Positions 1 through 8,799 of a DNA stretch of 64,000 nt are shown piece by piece. The notes below the pieces were generated by a model. The model was not told where the DNA came from, made no database searches, and was given only the letters and a program-made list of their open reading frames with translations. A program made the translations under genes and the position numbers. This stretch comes from Streptomyces pactum. Its GTDB lineage: Bacteria; Actinomycetota; Actinomycetes; Streptomycetales; Streptomycetaceae. Each line of letters begins with the position of its first letter. Within the stretch, counting starts at the first letter, position 1. The stretch spans positions 6,882,001 to 6,946,000 of the forward strand of contig NZ_JACYXC010000001.1 in the NCBI RefSeq assembly GCF_016031615.1. The letters run 5' to 3'.

Positions 1-2
1 GG

Positions 3-116
3 GACGCGGTGGCGGTGTGGCTGGTGGCCGCGATGGTGCTGTGGTTCGTGATGTGCTGGTTCGTCCTGCCCGTCTGGGCCCGCCACAACGTGCTCACCGG
101 CCGCGCCGACCGCTGA
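3..116 (+). CDS. C-terminal end of a membrane protein (partial)
   Basis: This frame is open from the left edge to a TGA at 114-116 and gives 37 residues. The visible part is one hydrophobic stretch rich in Val, Leu, Trp and Phe (about 25 residues) followed by a short basic tail ending in GRADR, which looks like a last transmembrane helix with a cytoplasmic tail. The 5' part lies outside the window, so no family can be named. It is not tied to the next gene: 655 bases without a credible gene follow. Confidence 0.6.
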   Translation, partial: DAVAVWLVAAMVLWFVMCWFVLPVWARHNVLTGRADR

Positions 117-771
117 GGACGTACCGCCGACCGCCGGTGACGTGGCACGGGTCCCACCGCCGTTGACGTGGCGCCGGGCCGGCCGCCGGTGGCCTGCTGC
201 CGAGGGGGATGGACCCGGGCGGCCGCGTGCCGACAGCGGCCGTGGCGGTACGCGGGCGGTCGCGTACCCCGCGTGGCGGCACGGCACGGACGGGCCGGCG
301 GCGGGTCCGCGCGACGGGCTCCGGCCACCGGCTGTCACCTCAACCTATGCCGGCTCCGCGGCGCCCGCCGCCAGCCCCGGGGCTCTGCTGGTTCTCGGCC
401 GGTCGCTTCACCTTCCCCGGCTACCGGTGCGCCACGACGCGTCGAACGGCGCCGGAACGTGCCGTCCGGGGCGTGCCACCCCCACGGGCGACCCGGACCC
501 GGCTCCTCGGCGGCACGGCGCGACGCTGCGCGGATCAGTCCCGCCCACCCCGCCGGTGAGCTGCGGGAACATGCTCCGGGGAACGGCCGCCCCGGCGCCG
601 CGGCCCGGTCCGCCACCGCCCGCGGCGCGGACCCCGGCACGCCGCACGGGCACACCTGCCCCAGCTCCGACGGGCGGACGAACCGGGTTCCGGCGATCCC
701 GTCCTCCGTACCGGGCTGAATGGACACCCGCCGGCGCACCGGCCCGGCGCATCGACCCGAAGGGAAAACCG
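117..771. other. Gene-poor GC-rich spacer
   Basis: About 650 bases with no frame that has both a ribosome binding site and a protein-like composition. Several overlapping open frames exist on both strands, but they encode Pro/Arg/Gly/Ala-rich translations typical of GC-rich shadow frames. I see no RNA gene or clear terminator. Confidence 0.5.
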
Positions 772-945
772 GTGTCCACACTTCCGCTGCTCGTCCTGCT
801 GCTCACGGCCGTCGTCACCCTGCAGCTCCTCGGCACCCTGGCCTACCTGACCCACCGGCACCCACGACTGGCCGCCCGGCTCGGTGTCGCCGGAACCTTC
901 GCCGCCGTGCTCGTCGCCCTCCGGGCGCTCATCGTGGCCCGGTGA
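772..945 (+). CDS. Small two-helix membrane protein
   Basis: A 57-residue product starts at GTG 772 behind an AAGGG ribosome binding site about 8 bases upstream. The first half is a strongly hydrophobic segment (Leu/Val-rich, residues 3-24). A short basic loop (THRHPRLAAR) and a second hydrophobic segment (residues 39-55) follow. This is the pattern of a small two-pass membrane protein with an exposed basic turn. The frame extends upstream to 142, but that extension is low-complexity and out of keeping with the membrane part, so I place the start at 772. I do not recognise a family. It stands alone, with an oppositely oriented gene ending 150 bases further on. Confidence 0.55.
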   Translation: MSTLPLLVLLLTAVVTLQLLGTLAYLTHRHPRLAARLGVAGTFAAVLVALRALIVAR

Positions 946-1095
946 CCCGCACGGCCACGGCCGGGGCACCCGGACACCGTCCCTGCCGGCGGTGGGCCGG
1001 GCCGGCCCTCGGTGTCGGTGTTTCCGTCAGCCCCGGCGGGGACGGGCCGGGACCGGACCCGGCGCGTGCCACGGCCCGGGACCCGTGGTCCGGCG

Positions 1096-2610
1096 TCACT
1101 CCGACGACGGGAACCGGCCGCCGGCGGCGTCCGCGGCGGCGTCCTCGCGGAGCACCCGGACGGTGCGCAGCCCGGGGTCGGTGGCGTCGGGCAGCTGCAT
1201 CCCCGCGGCCACCCCGGAGGTCAGGTAGCGCAGTACCGGTTCGGTGAGCCGCTCACCGGGCAGCGCGGTCGGGATGCCCGGGGGGTAGGGCGTCAGCATC
1301 TCGGCGCTGACCCGGCCGGCCGCCTCCGTCACCGGAACGTCCTCCACCGGCCCGAAGTACGCGTCCCGGGGCAGGCGGCTCTGCTCCATCCGCAGCTCGG
1401 CGGGGGAGGGGACGGCCACCGAGGAGGCGCCGGGCAGCTCCCCGGCGTGGCCGGCGAAGTCCTCCAGCGCGCTGACCAGCGCGCCCGCGGTGGAGGTGTC
1501 GTCGGCGTGGGTGAGCTGGGCGTTGATGCGGCGGTGGTCCGCCAGGTGCACGGCGATGTGCCGGTGCTCCCGCAGCCAGTCGGCCGCCACGTAGCCGGTG
1601 GTGTCCAGGTCGGCGACGTCCACCACGACCGGCAGCGGGTCGAAGTCGTGTGCCAGGCCGTCACCGACCAGGTCCGCGCGGTCGTTGACGTGCAGTCCGG
1701 GGATGCCCTCGACGGCCGTCCGCACCTTCGCGGCCAGCTCCAGCGCGTTGCCGAGCAGTTCGTGGCCGTGCAGCACCATCTGGCGGCGCCACCCGTCGAG
1801 CGCCGCGTACACCGGCACCGAGGGGCTGGTGGTGCCCAGCAGGTCCGCCCGCGACCGCAGCACCGCCGGATCGACCAGGTCGCCCTGGAGGTGGAAGACC
1901 GAACCCTGCTCCAGCCCGCTGCCCATCTTGTGGATGCTGGTCACACAGATGTCGGCGCCCGCGTCCATCGCCCAGGCGGGCAGCTCGGGGTGGAACGGCA
2001 GGTGGGCGCCCCACGCCTCGTCCACGATGAGCGGCCGGGACCTGCGGTGGCACACCTCGGCGATCCCGCGCAGGTCCGCACAGGTCCCGTACGGGGTGGG
2101 GCTGACCACCAGCGCGCCCCGCGCGTCCGGGTGCTTCTCGAACGCCGCCTCGAACGCCGCCGGCGAGGGCGGGTGGGCCAGGTGGCGCTCGGCGTCCCAC
2201 TGCGGGTCCACCCACACCGGGCGCACCCCGGACAGGATCAGTCCGGAGACCACCGACTTGTGGGCGTCCCGGCCGATCAGCAGCTTCTGGTGCGGCCCGG
2301 CGACCGCGAGCATCGCCGACTTGACCGACAGGGAGCTGCCGCAGGTGGTGAAGAAGGTGTGGGTGGCGTGCACCGCGTCGGCCATCAGCGCCTCGGCCCG
2401 TTCCAGCACCCGGCCCCGGCCGCGGCGGTCGTCCAGCGCGCCGGAGGCCAGCAGATCGTCCCGGAAGACGGCGTCGCCGAGCACCCGGCGCACCTCCGGA
2501 TCGGCGCCCCTGCCCTGCTTGTGCCCCGGCGGGCAGAAGGAGAGCGCCCCCGACTGACGGTAGCGGGCGAGCGCCTCCAGGACCGGGGCCTGCGTGTGGT
2601 CGTGATTCAT
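1096..2610 (-). CDS. Orn/Lys/Arg decarboxylase family PLP enzyme
   Basis: A 504-residue fold-type I PLP enzyme of the Orn/Lys/Arg decarboxylase class, expected to convert a basic amino acid to its diamine or polyamine in the cytoplasm. Visible family marks are the N-terminal CPPGHKQG, the DEAWGAH segment carrying the Asp that contacts the PLP pyridine nitrogen, and SIHKMGSG with the Schiff-base Lys. The C-terminal part (TPYPPGIP...PGE) matches the small domain of this class. The start is ATG 2610 with GGGAAG about 9 bases upstream; an in-frame extension to 3186 is low complexity and overlaps the next gene. The length is in the range of the short bacterial forms that lack the N-terminal wing domain. 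The substrate (lysine, ornithine or arginine) cannot be read from the sequence. It lies 361 bases downstream of a HhH protein gene in the same direction. Confidence 0.85.
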   Translation of the reverse strand: MNHDHTQAPVLEALARYRQSGALSFCPPGHKQGRGADPEVRRVLGDAVFRDDLLASGALDDRRGRGRVLERAEALMADAVHATHTFFTTCGSSLSVKSAMLAVAGPHQKLLIGRDAHKSVVSGLILSGVRPVWVDPQWDAERHLAHPPSPAAFEAAFEKHPDARGALVVSPTPYGTCADLRGIAEVCHRRSRPLIVDEAWGAHLPFHPELPAWAMDAGADICVTSIHKMGSGLEQGSVFHLQGDLVDPAVLRSRADLLGTTSPSVPVYAALDGWRRQMVLHGHELLGNALELAAKVRTAVEGIPGLHVNDRADLVGDGLAHDFDPLPVVVDVADLDTTGYVAADWLREHRHIAVHLADHRRINAQLTHADDTSTAGALVSALEDFAGHAGELPGASSVAVPSPAELRMEQSRLPRDAYFGPVEDVPVTEAAGRVSAEMLTPYPPGIPTALPGERLTEPVLRYLTSGVAAGMQLPDATDPGLRTVRVLREDAAADAAGGRFPSSE

Positions 2611-2971
2611 GCGGTACGGCTTCCCGGCACATCCTGGGACCAATCGCTCCGAAGCGCCGAGCCCTCCACGCGGTGCACACCCGGTGCGGCGATCGGGGCG
2701 GCGCGGGTGCGGGTTGCGGCGCGGGCCGCCGGGGGTGTGGGAGCCGGGGTGCGAGGGGCCGTGCTTCCCGCCGGCCGTCCCGGCGCCGGCCCGGGCGGCG
2801 GACCCGCGACGCCGGGGTGCGGCCGGCCGTCGCCGGGGAAGGCCCTGTCGTCGCACCGCCGGACACCGGTGCTCGCCGCCGGGGCCGTGCCGTCGGGGCG
2901 TCAGCTCCCGTCCGTCGGCGCCGTGCCGCCGTGCCGCCGACCCGCGGCGCCGGGGCCGTGCCGCCGGGCCG
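2611..2971. other. Intergenic GC-rich spacer with short repeats
   Basis: About 360 bases between two leftward genes. It is filled with short imperfect repeats of gccgtgccgcc type near 2890-2965. Only shadow frames cross it. The promoter of the downstream decarboxylase presumably lies in its left end, but I cannot point to convincing -10 and -35 boxes. Confidence 0.45.
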
Positions 2972-3655
2972 TCAGTCCTCGCCGCCGGCCGCCGCCGCGA
3001 CCTCGTCGGCCAGCCCCCGGTCGAGCGCCACCCGGACCAGCGCGGCCGCGAAGACCTCGGGGGCCCGGTCCCCGGCGAGCCGGCCCAGCTCCTCGGCGTC
3101 GCCCGGCAGACCGATGCGCTCCGCGCCCTGGGTGGCCTTGGCGTCGATGTAGGGGGCCACTTCCGGCCAGACGCCCTGGACCTCACGGAGGAAGATGTCG
3201 GCCCCGGTCGGGCCCAGCCCCGGCACCTCCTGGAGCAGCCGGCTCAGCTCCCGCGGGTCCTGGCCGGCCCGCTCCCGCAGCCGCCGCGGATCGCCCCGGC
3301 AGGTGTCGAGGAGGAATCGCGCACCGTCCCCCAGCTGGGTGGAGGTGCGTTCGTCGTAGCGGCGGTAGTGCCCCCGGCCGAGCGCGTCCACGCGCTGCTG
3401 CCAGGTGGCGTCCGCCATCCGGCGGGCGCTGCGCAGCCCGTCGTCGAAGAGGGCCCGGGCGGCGTCCACCGCCGTGGAGGCCCGGATGCGGGCGCTGAGC
3501 AGCAGTGCCAGGACCAGCAGCTGGTACAGCGGCTGCGGTGTGTCCTTGAGCCGGATGCCGGCGTCGGCGGCGTACGTCCGGCCGCAGCGGTCCAGCAGGG
3601 CGTCGACCGTCCGCCGGTGGCGGGCCGGGCCGGTGGGGCGTGCGTCACGAGCCAT
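2972..3655 (-). CDS. HhH-GPD family endonuclease III-like protein
   Basis: A 227-residue protein of the HhH-GPD DNA-repair superfamily. The helix-hairpin-helix is visible around residues 140-165 as EVPGLGPTGADIFLREVQ, and the N-terminal helical part resembles endonuclease III-like proteins (PLYQLLVLALLLSARIRAS). The catalytic Lys of bifunctional Nth enzymes is not obvious in the HhH, where GPTGAD replaces a GxGxK(T/S)A-type segment. There is also no C-terminal four-cysteine iron-sulphur cluster. It may therefore be a monofunctional glycosylase or a DNA-binding relative rather than a true endonuclease III. The start is ATG 3655. The gene is leftward and monocistronic or loosely linked to the decarboxylase gene. 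Confidence 0.75.
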   Translation of the reverse strand: MARDARPTGPARHRRTVDALLDRCGRTYAADAGIRLKDTPQPLYQLLVLALLLSARIRASTAVDAARALFDDGLRSARRMADATWQQRVDALGRGHYRRYDERTSTQLGDGARFLLDTCRGDPRRLRERAGQDPRELSRLLQEVPGLGPTGADIFLREVQGVWPEVAPYIDAKATQGAERIGLPGDAEELGRLAGDRAPEVFAAALVRVALDRGLADEVAAAAGGED

Positions 3656-3864
3656 GTCCTGTGCACTCCCGGGCGGCGGCGCCCGGTAAACCGCCCGGTC
3701 GGTGGATTCGCCCGCCTCCGCGCCGGCCTGCCCCCTTCCCGGGGACGCTCCGGTCCGGGCCCGTTCCCGTTCGCGGGGACGGACAGTCGGCCGGTTTCCT
3801 GTGGCCCGGCCCCATGCCGGTGGAGAACGATGGGAGGCCTGACCATCACAGGAGGGGCGGAAGA

Positions 3865-4638
3865 GTGCTGCGGAGACGGACGTTACTGGGGACGGCGGTC
3901 GGTGCCGGAGCGGGCCTGGGGCTGGGCGCCGGAGCCGCGCCGGGCGCGGTCGGCCGGACCCGGCAGGACGAGGCGGGCGGCGCCGGACGGGACCGGATCC
4001 GGGTCACCATCCTGCTGTACGAGGGCTGTACGGCGCTCGACGCGGTGGGGCCCTACGAGGTGCTGTGCCGGGTGCCGGGCGTACGGGTGACGATGGTGGC
4101 CAAGGAGGCCGGGCCGGTCACCTCCGACACCGGTGAACTCCGCCTGGTGGCCGAGCGGTCGATCCGCGACGTCCACCGTACCGAGGTGCTGGTGGTGCCC
4201 GGCGCCGGCAACCCCGGCACCCTGGCCATGATGCGCGACACCGAGGTGCACGACTGGCTCCGCCGGATGCACCGCCGCACCACCTGGACCACCTCGGTGT
4301 GCACCGGCTCGCTCATCCTCGGCGCCGCGGGCCTGCTCAAGGGGGTGCCGGCGACCACCTACTGGGCGGCGCGCCCGGTGCTGAAGGACGTGGGCGCCAT
4401 CGACACCCCCGGCCGCTTCGTGGAGTCCGGGAAGATCATCACCGCCGGCGGCGTCTCGGCCGGCATGGACATGGGGCTGCGGCTGGTGCAGCTGCTGTCC
4501 GACACCCGGACCGCCCAGGCCATGCAGCTGGGGATCGAGTACGACCCGCAGCCCCCGTTCGACACCGGCAGTCCGGAGAAGGCCGGCCCGGAACTCCAGG
4601 AACTGGCCCTGCGGCTGGTGGAGGAGGCGGCCGGCTGA
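3865..4638 (+). CDS. Tat-exported DJ-1/PfpI family protein with a TTA codon
   Basis: A 257-residue protein starting at GTG 3865 behind AGGAGG at 3850-3855. The N terminus has a twin-arginine signal (RRRTLLG followed by an Ala/Gly-rich hydrophobic run), so export through Tat is likely. The mature part is a DJ-1/PfpI (class I glutamine amidotransferase-like) domain: ILLYEGCTALDAVGPYEVL near the start, LVVPGAGNPG in the middle, and the nucleophile elbow TSVCTGSLILGAAGLL with the reactive Cys. This subgroup is related to isonitrile hydratases and to the N-terminal domains of GlxA/AraC-type regulators, but here there is no DNA-binding domain. The seventh codon (3883-3885) is TTA, the rare leucine codon read by the bldA tRNA in Streptomyces, which suggests developmental control. 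The substrate is unknown. Confidence 0.8.
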   Translation: MLRRRTLLGTAVGAGAGLGLGAGAAPGAVGRTRQDEAGGAGRDRIRVTILLYEGCTALDAVGPYEVLCRVPGVRVTMVAKEAGPVTSDTGELRLVAERSIRDVHRTEVLVVPGAGNPGTLAMMRDTEVHDWLRRMHRRTTWTTSVCTGSLILGAAGLLKGVPATTYWAARPVLKDVGAIDTPGRFVESGKIITAGGVSAGMDMGLRLVQLLSDTRTAQAMQLGIEYDPQPPFDTGSPEKAGPELQELALRLVEEAAG

Positions 4639-4769
4639 TCCGGCGGCGGGGTCCGGGAGAGGCGGCCGGCCCCGGCGGCGCGGTCACCCCAGGCGGCGCC
4701 GGCCGGGCCCAGGCGTGCCGGCCGGCGCCCGGTGGCGTGGGTGCGCCGGGGCGGGGCCGGCCCCTGGTG

Positions 4770-4826
4770 CGGCCCGGGTCCGGCGGCGCGGCCCGGGTCC
4801 GGCGGCGCGGCCCGGGTCCGGCGGTG
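4770..4826. repeat. Three tandem copies of a 19-bp GC-rich repeat
   Basis: Three consecutive 19-base units reading cggcccgggtccggcggcg (4770-4788, 4789-4807, 4808-4826, the last differing near its end) lie between the convergent ends of the PfpI-like gene and the CapA-like gene. The units are GC-only apart from one T, and may simply be replication slippage. Confidence 0.8.
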
Positions 4827-4885
4827 CCGCCGGGGCCGGGTGAGCGGGCCCCCGGGGGCCGGTCCACGAGGCGCGGGCGTGGACG

Positions 4886-6046
4886 TCACCGGCCCATGGT
4901 GAGCCCGTCCCGGTCCGCGCCCCGGGCCAGGACGGTCTTCCGCACGGCCGCGAGCGCCTCGGTGTAGCGGGGGTCGCCGGGCTTCCGTTCCAGCGCCCGG
5001 GGGAGGTTGACCACCCGGATCGGGTCGTTGTCCACCAGGTGCGGGATGAACTCCGCCTTGGACACCGTCCACGCGGCGCCGGGCCGGGCCGGCGGGGTGA
5101 AGGTGAAGCGGGCCGCCGAGCTGAGCTGGCCGCGCGGGTCGGGCATCACCCCGGCCAGCTGGTCCCCCATGCCGTAGACCACCCACACGCCGTTGACCTT
5201 CTCGTAAGGCTGCGGGACGTGGGCATGTGTACCGATCAGGACGTCGATGTCACGCCGGCCACCGGTGGACGAGGCGGTGAGCGCCCGGGCGACGCGGCGC
5301 TGGAACGCGTCCGGCGCCTCCTGCCACTCGGTGCCCCAGTGCAGGCTGACCACGACCACGTCGGCGCCCGCGCGGCGGGCGGCCCGGGCGTCCCGGACGA
5401 TCCGCTCCGGATCGATCCGGTTCACCAGCCAGGGCTTGCCGTCCGGCACCGGTATGCCGTTGGTGCCGTAGGTGTAGGCGAGCTGGACGACCTCGGCGCC
5501 GCCGGCGGTGAGCACGGTCCGGGCGCGGGCCTCCCGCGCCGAGCGGGCGGAGCCGGCGTGCCGCAGCCCGGCCCGGTCCATCGCGTCGAGGGTGCGGGTG
5601 ACCCCCTCGGCCCCGGCGTCCAGGGTGTGGTTGGAGGCGGTGGAGCAGGAGTCGTACCCCAGGTCCCGCGCCGCCCGGGCTATCTGCGGGGGACTCTGGA
5701 AGGAGGGATAGCCGGTGTACGGGCCGCCGTCGCCCCCGTAGACCGTCTCCATGTGGCATATCGCCACGTCGGCGGAGGAGACCAGCTCCTCGTCCGCCGC
5801 CAGCATGGGCCGGAAGTCGTAGCCGTCGCCGCCCGCGTCGGCCCGGGCCTGGCGTATGACCGAGGCGTGGATCAGCAGGTCGCCGGTGGCCAGCAGGGTG
5901 AAGCCGCGACGGGCGGGCGCGGCCGGGGTCGCGGACGGCTTGTCCCGGTCCGGGGTGCCTCGGGACGTACCGTCGCCGCAGCCGGAGGCCAGGGCGAGCA
6001 GCGCGGCCGCGGTCAGCGCCGCCCGGCGGGGTATGAGAAAGGCCAT
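4886..6046 (-). CDS. CapA-like (poly-gamma-glutamate synthesis type) lipoprotein
   Basis: A 386-residue exported protein. The N terminus is a lipoprotein signal: two arginines, a hydrophobic stretch and the lipobox LASGC, after which the mature chain begins CGDGT. The rest is a CapA/PgsA-type metallophosphatase-fold domain: TLLATGDLLIH, DVAICHMETV, NHTLDAG, VVVSLHWGTE and GTHAHVPQP are the familiar metal-binding segments. CapA proteins act in poly-gamma-glutamate capsule systems, but no capBC genes are nearby, so its real substrate in this organism is open. I prefer ATG 6046 because it places the signal peptide at the very N terminus; an upstream in-frame ATG at 6061 is possible. The gene is convergent with the PfpI-like gene. 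Confidence 0.85.
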   Translation of the reverse strand: MAFLIPRRAALTAAALLALASGCGDGTSRGTPDRDKPSATPAAPARRGFTLLATGDLLIHASVIRQARADAGGDGYDFRPMLAADEELVSSADVAICHMETVYGGDGGPYTGYPSFQSPPQIARAARDLGYDSCSTASNHTLDAGAEGVTRTLDAMDRAGLRHAGSARSAREARARTVLTAGGAEVVQLAYTYGTNGIPVPDGKPWLVNRIDPERIVRDARAARRAGADVVVVSLHWGTEWQEAPDAFQRRVARALTASSTGGRRDIDVLIGTHAHVPQPYEKVNGVWVVYGMGDQLAGVMPDPRGQLSSAARFTFTPPARPGAAWTVSKAEFIPHLVDNDPIRVVNLPRALERKPGDPRYTEALAAVRKTVLARGADRDGLTMGR

Positions 6047-6239
6047 GGTTTCTCGCCACATTCATAGGGGAAAAGGGTGGATAGTCGTATTTATGTGCGC
6101 GAGAGTCCACGCCCTCGCGGAGCCCGCCGCAGCTTCACCGGAACGGCGCAGGCGGGAGTCACCCGGAGGCCGTGCCGCCGGGCGGCGCGGCCGGGTCCGT
6201 GACACGGGCCGGTTCGGGGCGGAGCCGAGGAGGAGTCAG

Positions 6240-6527
6240 ATGGGTCCCAGCCGCCACTTCCACGCCGACCACCGCGGCCACTCGGTAACGGTGGCGGTGC
6301 GCGGCGGACGGGTCGCGCTCATCGAGGTGCAGGTGGACGGCGAGGAAGTGTGCACCGAACGGGTGCGGGCCCGGGGGACCGCGGTCCTGGAGGCCGAGCT
6401 GCCCGGCGAGCCGGCCCGTCCCTTCCGCGTCTTCGTGCACCGGCCGCGGCTGGGGTCCGGGGTGCTCCGGTGCGCCCTGGAGGCCGGTTCCACCGAGATC
6501 CCGATGGCGGAGCGCGCGGCGGTCTGA
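6240..6527 (+). CDS. Small conserved hypothetical protein
   Basis: A 95-residue protein starting at ATG 6240 behind a strong GAGGAGGAG ribosome binding site. It is predicted soluble, with no signal or membrane segment. The composition is protein-like rather than shadow-like, with alternating hydrophobic beta-strand patterns (VTVAVRGGRVALIEVQV) and an acidic/basic balance. It contains a single Cys near residue 38. I do not recognise the family. It is divergent from the CapA-like gene (193 bases apart) and followed by a 765-base stretch without a gene. Confidence 0.6.
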   Translation: MGPSRHFHADHRGHSVTVAVRGGRVALIEVQVDGEEVCTERVRARGTAVLEAELPGEPARPFRVFVHRPRLGSGVLRCALEAGSTEIPMAERAAV

Positions 6528-7292
6528 GGCGCCGTTGCCCGCCCGTGCGCCGCGGTGCGCGTGTTCCTCTCGGTGCTGACCTGGGCGTGTGGACCGGCTC
6601 CGGTCCCGCGCGGCCGTCCGGCCGCACCGCCCCGCCGCCGCATCCTCATCGGCCGATGTCCGGCCGTCACGCCTCGCCCCCCCGGCCGCGACCGCCGCCG
6701 GCCGGCGCCCCGCTGCGGCTCCCGCTCGCGGGGCCGTGTCGTGCTACCTCCGCCGCCCCGGGCGGAATGGGCTCCGGGATCCGCCGCCCCTCGGCCCGCG
6801 TCCCGGTCCCGCCTTTGTCCGGCTCCCCCGCCCCGCCGCATCCGGGCGTCCCCGGCCCCCGCCCGCCGCATCCGGGCCACCGCCCGTCCCTGACCCGGAG
6901 GGTGGGAAGGCGTCGCCCCGACTGGTCGGAGTAGGGCGGATTCCCACCGTACTGGCGGCAAATGTCCGATGTGAAATTCGGACGTGAGTACATGCCGGTG
7001 ATATATGCGCGAAGCCCGCGACGGGCCGGGGAGCTGGCTATGCTCCCTGTTGCGCAGCGCGTCGCGGCGACTACGGGCAGTTGCCCCGCCGGTGGCGCGC
7101 GGCGACCGTGCGCGGACGTGGGCGACCCGGGGCCCGGCGCCCGGAGCGCGGACCACACCGCCGTGCCGGCACCACGGCGATGCGCGGGCCACGGCCCGCC
7201 GGCGGCGGCCGAGGTCTCCGCCGTGACCCCCGCCGCCCGGCCCGCCCGCGCGGGCCGCCCGTACCTTTCCCCGTGCGCAGTGAGGTCTGTCG
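6528..7292. other. Long leader region upstream of the conservon
   Basis: About 765 bases without a credible gene. The left two thirds are GC-rich shadow frames. The stretch 6920-7060 is clearly less GC-rich, with sequences such as gtgatatatgcgcg and gctatgctccc, and probably holds the conservon promoter. It also contains a 6-bp inverted repeat, listed separately. Confidence 0.45.
6964..6983. promoter_or_regulatory. Inverted repeat in the conservon promoter region
   Basis: GTCCGA (6964-6969) and TCGGAC (6978-6983) are perfect 6-base arms around the 8-base AT-rich spacer tgtgaaat. The element sits about 310 bases ahead of the conservon's first start codon, within the only AT-richer patch of the long leader. 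An operator is plausible but the regulator is unknown. Confidence 0.4.
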
Positions 7293-8780
7293 ATGGTTCA
7301 TGTCGGTACGCCCCCCGAAGATCGCGGGCCTCTGGCCCTACCCTGGCTGCTGCCGCCCGCCCTGGTGGCGGTCTGCGTCGCCGTGGTCGCGGCGCTGAGC
7401 CCGGCCGGCGCCCGGGCCCCGGTCGCCGGCTGCGGGGCCGCCGCCACGGTGGCCGTGGCCGCGGCCACCGGGGAGGTGATACGCCGTGGTCGCGCGATCG
7501 GACGGCTGCGCGCCGAGCGGGCCGGACGCGAGGAGGCCGCCGCCCGCCGGCAGGCCCGCCAGCACGCCCAATGGGTGCACCTGGCGCGGGAGTTGCTGCC
7601 GGTGGTGCTGGAGCGGCTGCAGCGCGGCGAGCCCGGCGACACGGTGCTGCGGAGTCTGGAGGAGCGCGACGGGCGCGACCCGGAGTTCGAGGCCTCTTAC
7701 CACGAGGTGCTCCGGGAGGTCATCCGCACCGTGGAATCCGAGGAAGCGCTCCGGGACTCCGCCCAGCGCGCCTTCGTCAACATCGCCCGGCGGGTGCAGG
7801 CCCTCGTCCACCAGCAGGCCATGGACCTGCGGGACATGGAGGACAAGCACGGCGCCAACCGCGACGTCTTCAACGACCTGCTCCACATCGACCACGGCAA
7901 CGCGCTGATCGGACGGCTCGCCGACAGCATCGCCGTCCTCGGCGGGGCACGCCCCGGCAGGCAGTGGCAGAACGAGGTGCCGCTGTACAACGTGCTGCGC
8001 GGCGCGATGTCCCGGATCATCGACTACCGCCGGGTGGACCTGCACTCGGTGGCCGACGTCGCCATCGTGGGCCCCGCCGTGGAGCCGGTCATCCACGCCG
8101 TCGCGGAACTGCTGGACAACGCCACCCGCTACTCGCCGCCGCAGACCCGGGTCCACCTCACCGCCACCGAGGTGCAGACCGGGGTGGCGATCGAGATCGA
8201 GGACGCCGGGGTCGGCCTCACCGACGAGGCCGCCCGGCGCACCGACCGGCTGCTCGCCCGGGGCCTGGGCGGGCTGGACCTGGACGACCTCGGCGAGGCG
8301 CCGCGGCTGGGCCTGGCGGTGGTCGGACGGCTCGCCGCCGCCTACGACTTCCAGGTCTCGCTGCGCCGCTCCGCGTACGGCGGGGTGCGCGCCGTCCTGG
8401 TCGTCGCCCAGGACCTGACCGCGCCCACCCCGGCGCCCGGCGGCATGATCGCCCGGGCCGCCACCCTGCCCCCGCCGAAGCTCAAGGTGCGGCCCGGCGC
8501 GGTCGCGCCGCCGGCCGCCCCGGCCGAGGCCACCGCACCCGCCGTACCGGGCGGCACCGGCGGACTCCCGCAGCGCCGCCGCCGGTTCCCCGCCTCGGTG
8601 CCGCCCGGCCGCCGGCGCCCGGCACCCGCCCCGGTCACCCCGCCGCCGCCGTCCCCGTCGGCCGGGTCCGCCCCGGAGGACGAACCGCCGCCGGGGATGT
8701 GGCTGTCCGCCTTCCTCCCCAGCACCTCCGGCGAGCAGCAGGTCAACGGTTCCTCCCGCCCCCAGACCCCGGACGCCTGA
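7293..8780 (+). CDS. cvnA: Conservon sensor-kinase-like protein (CvnA)
   Basis: A 495-residue membrane-anchored sensor starting at ATG 7293 (GAGG about 8 bases upstream). Two hydrophobic segments lie at about residues 14-36 and 45-62. A helical region follows with LLHIDHGNALI in the place of the dimerisation/phosphoacceptor helix. The HATPase_c domain then shows the N-box VAELLDNATRYSPP and the G1 box IEDAGVGL. The C terminus is a long Pro/Ala-rich disordered tail. This nitrate-sensor-like kinase, followed by roadblock, DUF742, GTPase and P450 genes, is the hallmark of actinobacterial conservons. These are described as assembling a membrane-bound complex resembling eukaryotic G-protein-coupled receptor signalling. 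The next gene begins about 20 bases downstream. Confidence 0.9.
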   Translation: MVHVGTPPEDRGPLALPWLLPPALVAVCVAVVAALSPAGARAPVAGCGAAATVAVAAATGEVIRRGRAIGRLRAERAGREEAAARRQARQHAQWVHLARELLPVVLERLQRGEPGDTVLRSLEERDGRDPEFEASYHEVLREVIRTVESEEALRDSAQRAFVNIARRVQALVHQQAMDLRDMEDKHGANRDVFNDLLHIDHGNALIGRLADSIAVLGGARPGRQWQNEVPLYNVLRGAMSRIIDYRRVDLHSVADVAIVGPAVEPVIHAVAELLDNATRYSPPQTRVHLTATEVQTGVAIEIEDAGVGLTDEAARRTDRLLARGLGGLDLDDLGEAPRLGLAVVGRLAAAYDFQVSLRRSAYGGVRAVLVVAQDLTAPTPAPGGMIARAATLPPPKLKVRPGAVAPPAAPAEATAPAVPGGTGGLPQRRRRFPASVPPGRRRPAPAPVTPPPPSPSAGSAPEDEPPPGMWLSAFLPSTSGEQQVNGSSRPQTPDA

Positions 8781-8799
8781 CACAAGGATGGGTACGTAC

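Noticed and set aside
142..771. Upstream extension of the small membrane protein frame
   Set aside because: The extension is low-complexity. A good ribosome binding site and a sharp change in composition occur at GTG 772.
1012..3498. An 828-codon rightward open frame
   Set aside because: It lies antisense to the decarboxylase and HhH genes. Its translation is Arg/Gly/Val/Gln-rich shadow sequence without domains, whereas the opposite strand shows clear PLP-enzyme motifs.
5205..5207. Possible second TTA codon (in the CapA-like gene); also 7697-7699 and 12826-12828
   Set aside because: Frame checks show these bases straddle codons (Tyr TAC contexts), so they are not TTA codons of the real genes.
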